A stretch of DNA of 11,165 nucleotides, from NCBI GenBank assembly GCA_013001365.1, contig JABDMQ010000284.1, forward strand, positions 1 to 11,165. Direction: 5' to 3'. The number at the start of each line of letters is the position of its first letter. Positions within the stretch are counted from its first letter, which is position 1. Positions 6,270 through 11,165 of this stretch are shown piece by piece. The DNA comes from Flavobacteriaceae bacterium (GTDB lineage Bacteria; Bacteroidota; Bacteroidia; Flavobacteriales; Flavobacteriaceae). The translations under genes and the position numbers were made by a program. The notes under the pieces were generated by a model. It worked only from the letters and a program-made list of their open reading frames with translations, was not told the origin of the DNA and did not search any database.

Positions 6270-6926
6270 ATGAACGAATTTGATTATGAAAATAAGCTTG
6301 GCGATTATTATACAAATGTTCGTGAAGAAATGTTAGGTTTCTTACCTGCCGATGCCAAGACAATATTGGATGTTGGATGCGGTCAAGGGTCTTTCGCCCT
6401 AGTAGCTAAAAGACGTAATAGTGCTGAAGTCTGGGGAATTGAACTAATGGAAGATGAGGCAAGATTGGCAAAACCAATATTAGATAAGGTTTTTGTTGGA
6501 CCATGTGAAGATCATATTGAAAAATTGCCGGAAAATTATTTCGATACTATTTTTTTTAATGATGTCCTAGAGCACCTTGTGGACCCTTATATGGTATTAC
6601 GTACCATTAAATCAAAACTAACGCCGAAAGGTGTGATCATAAGTTCAATACCGAATATGAGATATCATAGCGTTCTTTCAAAATTGATATTTCAGAAGGA
6701 TTTCGAATATGCAGAACATGGCGTTATGGACAAGACGCATCTAAGGTTTTTCACAAAGAAAAGCATACAAAGAATGTATGAAGATGCTGGCTTTAGGGTT
6801 ATTGAACATGTTGGAATTAATAAGTCCAGGTCCCTCAAACCTTTGTTGTACAATATTCCATTTTTATTTAATGCATTGGATATGTATTATCCACAATATG
6901 CCACAATGGCTACTCCTGACCACTAG
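6270..6926 (+). CDS. Class I SAM-dependent methyltransferase
   Basis: The 218-residue protein carries the SAM-binding motif I ILDVGCGQGSFA (32-43), an acidic residue after strand 2 (GIEL, 56-59), and FFNDVLEHLVDP (95-106), the motif typical of UbiG/Methyltransf_23-type enzymes found in glycan clusters. The conserved GVMDKTHLRFFT (151-162) also occurs in sugar- or lipid-modifying methyltransferases of polysaccharide loci. It starts 20 bases after the rhamnosyltransferase-like gene with no -7 box between, so it probably belongs to the same operon. From that context it may O-methylate a sugar of the LPS or another surface glycan; the substrate is not determined by sequence. The protein ends normally at TAG 6924-6926. 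Confidence 0.85.
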   Translation: MNEFDYENKLGDYYTNVREEMLGFLPADAKTILDVGCGQGSFALVAKRRNSAEVWGIELMEDEARLAKPILDKVFVGPCEDHIEKLPENYFDTIFFNDVLEHLVDPYMVLRTIKSKLTPKGVIISSIPNMRYHSVLSKLIFQKDFEYAEHGVMDKTHLRFFTKKSIQRMYEDAGFRVIEHVGINKSRSLKPLLYNIPFLFNALDMYYPQYATMATPDH

Positions 6927-6930
6927 AAAG

Positions 6931-6961
6931 TTTGTGATTAAGCAAAGGCAAGTTACCTTTG
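6931..6961 (+). promoter_or_regulatory. Promoter of the tsaC-cca-ctaA genes
   Basis: TTTG (6931-6934) and TACCTTTG (6954-6961) are separated by 19 bases. This is the best full match in the window to the Bacteroidota promoter (TTTG near -33, TAnnTTTG near -7). Transcription should begin around 6967-6970, which rules out the TTG at 6959 as start codon of the following gene and supports GTG at 6983. Confidence 0.7.
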
Positions 6962-6982
6962 TATTCAAACATAAAAAAAGAG

Positions 6983-7546
6983 GTGATCAATAAAGAAGTA
7001 ATCAATGCTTTAAAAGTCCTTAAAAGCGGTGGACTCATTCTCTACCCTACTGACACCATTTGGGGCATAGGATGCGATGCCACGAATTATGAAGCGGTAG
7101 AACGCATCTACCGACTTAAAAAGAGGGCGGAGAGCAAATCCATGATCTGTTTGGTCAACAGTACTAAAATGTTGAAGAATCATGTACGACAAGTACCAAG
7201 CATGGCTTATGACATCCTGCATGTGGCTAATAAACCCACCACTATTATCTACGATAACCCAATAGGCGTTTCCGAAAATCTTATAGCCGAAGACAATACA
7301 CTGGCCATACGTAAAGTAAAAGACGAATTCTGTAACTCATTACTCCAAGAATTCAAGAAACCAATCGTTTCTACGTCTGCAAATATAAGTGGCGAACCAG
7401 CTCCAAAAAGCTTCAAAGAAATAAGCGATCCTATTTTAAAAGGTGTTGACTATATCGTAAATTTGCAACGAAAAAAAATTGCAACAAAACCTTCCTCGAT
7501 CATTAAATTGAGTGTCGATGGTAAAGTGCAGATCATTAGAGAGTAA
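6983..7546 (+). CDS. tsaC: Threonylcarbamoyl-AMP synthase (TsaC/Sua5/YrdC family)
   Basis: TsaC makes L-threonylcarbamoyladenylate from threonine, bicarbonate and ATP, the first step of the t6A37 modification of ANN-decoding tRNAs, in the cytoplasm. The product is a single YrdC domain of about 187 residues, without the C-terminal Sua5 extension. Conserved blocks are GGLILYPTDTIWGIGCDATN (16-35), KKRAESKSMICLV (KxR plus Ser), STSANISGEPAP, and the C-terminal KPSSIIKL. The frame is open from a TTG at 6959, but that codon overlaps the -7 promoter box. GTG at 6983, after AAAAAAAGAG, is therefore the likely start and gives a normal short N-terminus. No in-frame ATG precedes the conserved domain. 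cca follows in the same frame after a TAA and a 33-base gap. The function is secure; the exact start is less so. Confidence 0.92.
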   Translation: MINKEVINALKVLKSGGLILYPTDTIWGIGCDATNYEAVERIYRLKKRAESKSMICLVNSTKMLKNHVRQVPSMAYDILHVANKPTTIIYDNPIGVSENLIAEDNTLAIRKVKDEFCNSLLQEFKKPIVSTSANISGEPAPKSFKEISDPILKGVDYIVNLQRKKIATKPSSIIKLSVDGKVQIIRE

Positions 7547-7579
7547 CGAACTTTCACAGGAATAACAGGCAATTCAATA

Positions 7580-8995
7580 GTGAATTACAAAAAAGCTTTA
7601 TCTGACGGATTTTTCAAGGTCATTTCTGAATCGGCTAAAGAACTAGGCGTCGATAGCTATGTTATTGGTGGTTTTGTTCGAGATCATATCCTAAATCGAG
7701 GCACTCATAAAGATGTAGATATTGTTGCAGTAGGAAGTGGAATTGACCTAGCCAATCATGTTGCAAAAAACTTACCTGGAAATCCTAAGGTACAGATATT
7801 CAAGACCTACGGCACCGCAATGCTAATGCATGGCGATGTGGAACTTGAATTTGTAGGGGCACGAAAAGAATCATACAGCAAGGACAGTAGAAATCCCGTC
7901 GTAGAGAACGGTACTCTTGAGGATGATCAAAATCGTCGTGATTTTACTATCAATGCACTTGCCTTGGATCTTAATGAATCTAGATTTGGAAAATTACTGG
8001 ATCCATTTAACGGTGTTGAAGACCTTGAGAATAAAGTCATCCGGACTCCTTTGGATCCTAATATTACTTATACCGATGATCCATTGCGCATGCTTAGGGC
8101 AATTAGATTTGCTACCCAACTAGGTTTTACGATCGAAGAAAGATCCATTAAGGCCATCACTAAAAATAACGACCGTATAAAGATCATTTCTAAGGAACGA
8201 ATCGTTACAGAATTGAACAAGATCCTATTATCAGATGTACCTTCGGTCGGATTCTTGCTTCTAGAAAAAACTGGGCTTCTTAAATATGTCCTTCCAGAAC
8301 TCATAGCTTTAAAAGGAATCGATGAAATAGAAGGCCAACGTCATAAAGACAATTTTTACCATACCCTTGAAGTGGTAGATAACATTTGCAAGCATACCGA
8401 TGATCTTTGGTTGCGCTGGGCTGCCTTATTACATGATATAGGTAAGGCCCCGACGAAAAAATTCCATAAGAAAATTGGTTGGACATTTCATGGTCATGAA
8501 TTTCAAGGTTCGAAAATGGTCTATAAGCTCTTCAAGAGGTTGAAAATGCCTTTGAATGATAAAATGAAATTCGTTCAAAAACTAGTCTTGATGAGTTCAA
8601 GGCCTATTGTCCTGGCTGAGGATAAAGTAACGGACTCTGCTGTACGTCGGTTGGTTTTTGATGCTGGTGACTATGTAGATGACCTTATGACACTCTGTGA
8701 GGCAGACATTACAACAAAAAACCCAAAGAAATTCAATAAATATCATAATAATTTCAAGATCGTAAGACAGAAAATCATTGAGGTGGAAGAAAGAGACCAT
8801 GTCAGAAATTTCCAGCCACCGGTCAGTGGAGAAGAGATCATGAAGACATTTGGACTAGAACCATCTAGGGAAATAGGGCTAATTAAGGATTCGATAAAAG
8901 AAGCTATTCTCGAAGGTATCATACCGAACGAATATGAGGCCGCTTATGAACTTATGCTAAAAGAAGGAGAAAAATTAGGACTGAAAAAGAAATGA
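7580..8995 (+). CDS. cca: CCA tRNA nucleotidyltransferase with HD domain
   Basis: This class II nucleotidyltransferase adds or repairs the 3' CCA of tRNAs using CTP and ATP. In order, the 471-residue protein shows GGFVRD (30-35) and DVDI (45-48) with the catalytic acids, RRDFTINALA (119-128), and DPLRMLRAIRFATQLGF (167-183). A C-terminal HD phosphohydrolase domain has HTLEVVDN (from 261), the HDIGK motif (285-289) and HGHE. The start is GTG: the frame reaches back only to the tsaC stop at 7544 with no ATG, and the motif GGFVRD lies at the expected distance from GTG 7580. It is probably co-transcribed with tsaC, and its TGA overlaps the ctaA ATG (ATGA, 8992-8995). Relation to poly(A) polymerase cannot be fully excluded, but as far as I can judge the motif set and length favour CCA addition. 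Confidence 0.93.
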   Translation: MNYKKALSDGFFKVISESAKELGVDSYVIGGFVRDHILNRGTHKDVDIVAVGSGIDLANHVAKNLPGNPKVQIFKTYGTAMLMHGDVELEFVGARKESYSKDSRNPVVENGTLEDDQNRRDFTINALALDLNESRFGKLLDPFNGVEDLENKVIRTPLDPNITYTDDPLRMLRAIRFATQLGFTIEERSIKAITKNNDRIKIISKERIVTELNKILLSDVPSVGFLLLEKTGLLKYVLPELIALKGIDEIEGQRHKDNFYHTLEVVDNICKHTDDLWLRWAALLHDIGKAPTKKFHKKIGWTFHGHEFQGSKMVYKLFKRLKMPLNDKMKFVQKLVLMSSRPIVLAEDKVTDSAVRRLVFDAGDYVDDLMTLCEADITTKNPKKFNKYHNNFKIVRQKIIEVEERDHVRNFQPPVSGEEIMKTFGLEPSREIGLIKDSIKEAILEGIIPNEYEAAYELMLKEGEKLGLKKK

Positions 8996-10008
8996 AAAAA
9001 GACAACAAGTATGTTATCTATTGGCTGTTAACAGGATGTATATTGATCTTCATAATGGTTATTGTCGGCGGAATAACGCGACTGACCCATTCCGGACTTT
9101 CAATTTCCAACTACAAACTCATCTCCGGAACGATTCCACCTATGAATGAGATTGAATGGCAAGAAGCATTTGATCTTTATAAACAATATCCGGAATTTCA
9201 AAAACTCAATTCAGATTTCACCCTCCAAGATTTCAAGGATATATATTTTTGGGAATGGCTGCATCGCGTTATTGGTAGATTGATAGGACTGGTCTTCCTC
9301 ATTCCATTTTTTTATTTCCTAATCAAGAAACAACTCTCAAGGCCAACCATAAAAAAAAGCATTATTCTCCTTGCTCTTGGCGCATTTCAAGGGTTCTTGG
9401 GCTGGTATATGGTAAAAAGTGGACTTGTTGATAGGCCTGATGTGAGCCACTACCGTTTGGCAGCTCATCTCACAACAGCATTCCTGACATTTGCCTATAC
9501 TTTCTGGGTAGCATTGGACCTCATTTACCCAGAAAGAAAATCTGTAGACCTGAAATTCAGGAATTTCATAAGAATTGGTTTGGTAGTCCTCCTGGTCCAA
9601 ATTATCTATGGAGCATTTGTGGCAGGATTAGATGCGGGATTCATTCACAATCATTGGCCAATGATGAGCGAAGGTAAGTTCATGCATGAAACCGTTCACA
9701 TAGAACAGGATAGTTTGATCAAGAATCTCACAGAGGGGAAAAGTGGTGTACAGTTCGTGCACCGGAATTTGGCCTATTTTGTAGTAATTCTTGTTTTGCT
9801 GATTTGGTGGAAATCAAGGAAACTCCAACGAAGCAACTTGCAAACAATAGGAATTAATTCTTTATTAATAATTGTTGGAGTGCAATTCATTCTAGGGGTA
9901 TTTACGTTAATTCTTCAGGTTCCTGTTTGGTTAGGAGTAGCACATCAAGTCGGTGCATTCTTCCTATTGAGTACCATGACATTTACCTTGCATCGATTCA
10001 GCAAATAG
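8992..10008 (+). CDS. ctaA: Haem A synthase (CtaA/COX15)
   Basis: This inner-membrane enzyme oxidises the C8 methyl of haem O to the formyl group of haem A for aa3-type cytochrome oxidase. The 338-residue protein has about eight hydrophobic helices, in two similar four-helix halves. Family signatures are VGGITRLTHSGLSI (24-37) and WEWLHRVIGR (88-97). Likely haem-ligating histidines are H91 and H159 in the N-terminal half and H257 (VQFVHRNLAY) and H318 (GVAHQVGAF) in the C-terminal half. The long first periplasmic loop (about 38-87) and absence of a loop cysteine pair fit the COX15-like type. The ATG overlaps the cca stop by 4 bases, suggesting translational coupling. The haem O synthase gene ctaB and oxidase genes are not in the window. 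Confidence 0.95.
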   Translation: MKKDNKYVIYWLLTGCILIFIMVIVGGITRLTHSGLSISNYKLISGTIPPMNEIEWQEAFDLYKQYPEFQKLNSDFTLQDFKDIYFWEWLHRVIGRLIGLVFLIPFFYFLIKKQLSRPTIKKSIILLALGAFQGFLGWYMVKSGLVDRPDVSHYRLAAHLTTAFLTFAYTFWVALDLIYPERKSVDLKFRNFIRIGLVVLLVQIIYGAFVAGLDAGFIHNHWPMMSEGKFMHETVHIEQDSLIKNLTEGKSGVQFVHRNLAYFVVILVLLIWWKSRKLQRSNLQTIGINSLLIIVGVQFILGVFTLILQVPVWLGVAHQVGAFFLLSTMTFTLHRFSK

Positions 10009-10020
10009 CCTTAAAAAACC

Positions 10021-10028
10021 TAACTTTG
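10021..10028 (+). promoter_or_regulatory. -7 promoter element of the pRiA4b ORF-3-like gene
   Basis: TAACTTTG matches TAnnTTTG and lies 17 bases before the ATG at 10046, so the transcript would have a leader of roughly ten bases. No well-spaced TTG -33 element is seen (nearest TTG at 9988-9990 is 30 bases away). No hairpin terminator separates it from ctaA, so read-through from the upstream operon is also possible. Confidence 0.55.
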
Positions 10029-10045
10029 TAAACTAATACAATTAT

Positions 10046-10555
10046 ATGATTTATAGATTCAGGATCATTCTTGACAACGATACCGAAGATGATATTTTTC
10101 GTGATATAGAAATCAAGGAAAGTGATACATTAGAAGACCTTCATAATGTCATCACCCAGTCGTTTGGATTTGACGGATCAGAAATGGCATCCTTTTACGT
10201 AAGCGATGAGGAATGGAATCAAGGAGAAGAAATTTCTTTATTTGATATGAGTGGTGGTATTGATTCGGTGAGAATGATGAATGAGACTATAATTAGCGAT
10301 GTGGTTTTCGAAATGCAACCAAAACTGATATATGTTTATGATTTTTTCAGCATGTGGACCTTCTTTGTGGAATTAGCTGAAATTGTTGACGTTAATGATA
10401 GCACAGATTATCCTAACCTAATGTTCGCTCATGGTCAGCTACCTGATGAAGCTCCTGAGAAATTATTTGAAGCAGAAGATGAATCTACTGGTTCAGACCA
10501 AGATGAAGACTTCAATGATTACGACGATATTGAATTTGATGAGAACTGGAATTGA
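10046..10555 (+). CDS. pRiA4b ORF-3-like protein, acidic, function unknown
   Basis: The 169-residue protein begins MIYRFRIILDND and continues with a TLEDLHNVITQSFGFDGSEMASFYVSDEEW segment (28-57) and KLIYVYDFFSMWTFFVEL (93-110). This arrangement resembles the plasmid pRiA4b ORF-3-like (IS1096 TnpR-like) domain family, here in the form common in Flavobacteriaceae chromosomes. That domain is often found beside mobile elements elsewhere, but no transposon ends, IS or recombinase is visible here. The C-terminal third (about 117-169) is very rich in Asp and Glu and probably disordered. No signal peptide or membrane helix is seen. It has its own -7 box and stands between ctaA and an ABC transporter ATPase. 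No biochemical function can be assigned. Confidence 0.8.
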   Translation: MIYRFRIILDNDTEDDIFRDIEIKESDTLEDLHNVITQSFGFDGSEMASFYVSDEEWNQGEEISLFDMSGGIDSVRMMNETIISDVVFEMQPKLIYVYDFFSMWTFFVELAEIVDVNDSTDYPNLMFAHGQLPDEAPEKLFEAEDESTGSDQDEDFNDYDDIEFDENWN

Positions 10556-10620
10556 TCCTCTGTAACAAAAACCAAAGTTCATCGTCTTACATCTGTAACC
10601 AACTTGTGCTGAGTTAAAAG

Positions 10621-10664
10621 TCAGTATCAAAATCAATCAAATTGGAGTCCATACTCAGTATCAA
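10621..10664 (+). repeat. Short direct repeat TCAGTATCAA around the ABC ATPase start
   Basis: TCAGTATCAA occurs at 10621-10630 and again at 10655-10664, a 34-base offset, with further similarity just after (AATC versus CAATC). The second copy lies inside the first codons of the ABC gene. It may be coincidence or the trace of a small duplication; no function is evident. Confidence 0.3.
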
Positions 10665-11165
10665 CAATCTTACTAAAAAGTTCGGATATCTTACCGCCGT
10701 AAGTGATTTATCATTCACCATTAATAAAGGGAATGTGTATGGCATACTTGGTCCTAATGGAAGTGGAAAATCCACAACACTAGGCATTGTTCTTAATGTG
10801 GTAAATAAGACCAGTGGTGATTTTCATTGGTTCGATGGCAATATTTCTACGCATGATGCTCTTAAGAAAGTAGGCGCTATAATTGAGCGTCCTAATTTCT
10901 ACCCTTACATGACAGCAATACAAAACCTGAAATTGGTTTGCAAAATCAAGGGCGTAGATGATAGCAAGATTGAAGAAAAACTGGAAATTGTTGGATTGCT
11001 TGATAGAAAAAATAGCAAGTTCAGGACCTATTCCTTAGGAATGAAGCAAAGATTGGCTATCGCTTCGGCCCTTTTGAACGATCCTGAAATCCTGATATTA
11101 GATGAACCGACCAATGGTTTAGACCCACAAGGCATCCATCAAATTAGGCAGATCATCAAAGACAT
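10642..11165 (+). CDS. ABC transporter ATP-binding protein, partial (3' end outside window)
   Basis: The visible 174 residues are the front of a cytoplasmic ABC ATPase that would power an ABC-2 type permease. Walker A is GPNGSGKST (37-45), the signature is SLGMKQ (131-136, replacing LSGGQ), Walker B is ILILDEP (150-156) and the D-loop is GLDP (159-162). The Q-loop position holds E82 in AIIERPNFYPY, as in BcrA/NatA-like export ATPases. A TTG start at 10642 is chosen because the frame stops at TAA 10615 just upstream, no ATG intervenes, and MESILSINNLTKKFG is a normal N-terminus for the family. No clear -7 box is found in the 86-base gap; TACATCTG at 10588-10595 has one mismatch. The gene is cut by the window end, so its permease partner is unseen. 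The substrate is unknown. Confidence 0.9.
   Translation, partial: MESILSINNLTKKFGYLTAVSDLSFTINKGNVYGILGPNGSGKSTTLGIVLNVVNKTSGDFHWFDGNISTHDALKKVGAIIERPNFYPYMTAIQNLKLVCKIKGVDDSKIEEKLEIVGLLDRKNSKFRTYSLGMKQRLAIASALLNDPEILILDEPTNGLDPQGIHQIRQIIKD

Noticed and set aside
6959..6961. TTG at 6959 as the tsaC start codon
   Set aside because: It overlaps the last bases of the TACCTTTG promoter element and would lie upstream of the transcription start.
6778..6993. Possible frameshifted extension of the methyltransferase into another frame
   Set aside because: The methyltransferase has a full set of motifs and a normal length. The alternative frame shows no family similarity and would run through the tsaC promoter.
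1..11165. CRISPR arrays, tRNA or rRNA genes, insertion sequences, prophage or integrase genes
   Set aside because: No regularly spaced repeats, tRNA-like cloverleaf segments, transposase/integrase motifs or terminal inverted repeats were seen on reading both strands.

Overview
The window reads as chromosomal DNA from a member of the Bacteroidota, most probably family Flavobacteriaceae. The base composition is AT-rich. Genes mostly lack Shine-Dalgarno sites. Promoters carry the Bacteroidota -7 element TAnnTTTG (perfect copies at 62-69, 4427-4434, 6954-6961 and 10021-10028 on +, and 2790-2797 on -). The protein families and their arrangement also fit. No plasmid, phage, IS, CRISPR, tRNA or rRNA signature was seen. 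Thirteen protein genes fill almost the whole window, and no gene-free stretch exceeds about 170 bases.

Left part (1-6926): dapD (lysine/diaminopimelate synthesis) is followed by a chromosomal lipopolysaccharide (LPS) core/glycan assembly locus. It holds a GT9 heptosyltransferase-type enzyme, a GT2 on the minus strand, a WaaE/KdtX-like GT2, a Kdo/WaaP-family lipid-sugar kinase on the minus strand, a second GT2 paralogous to the first, a rhamnosyltransferase-like GT2, and a class I SAM methyltransferase. Strand alternates gene by gene between 1965 and 4370. This gives two extremely tight convergent junctions (a 4-base overlap and a 2-base gap) and two divergent promoter regions, each containing a clean inverted repeat. 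The likely joint job is building and decorating the inner core or O-glycan of LPS on the cytoplasmic face of the inner membrane; exact linkages cannot be read from sequence.

Middle part (6927-10008): a well-formed promoter (TTTG-N19-TACCTTTG) starts a probable operon of tsaC/sua5 (tRNA t6A37 synthesis), cca (tRNA CCA end addition/repair, with HD domain) and ctaA (haem A synthase for cytochrome oxidase). cca and ctaA overlap by ATGA. tsaC and cca both appear to use GTG starts.

Right part (10009-11165): a pRiA4b ORF-3-like acidic protein of unknown function with its own promoter. It is followed by the 5' part of an ABC transporter ATPase of the BcrA/NatA-like export class with a TTG start, cut by the window end.

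Nothing in the window is clearly an undescribed system. The observations most worth a second look are the glycan locus layout with its kinase and paralogous GT2 pair, the two dyads in the divergent promoters, and the unusually long, foldable leader before the 4537 gene.
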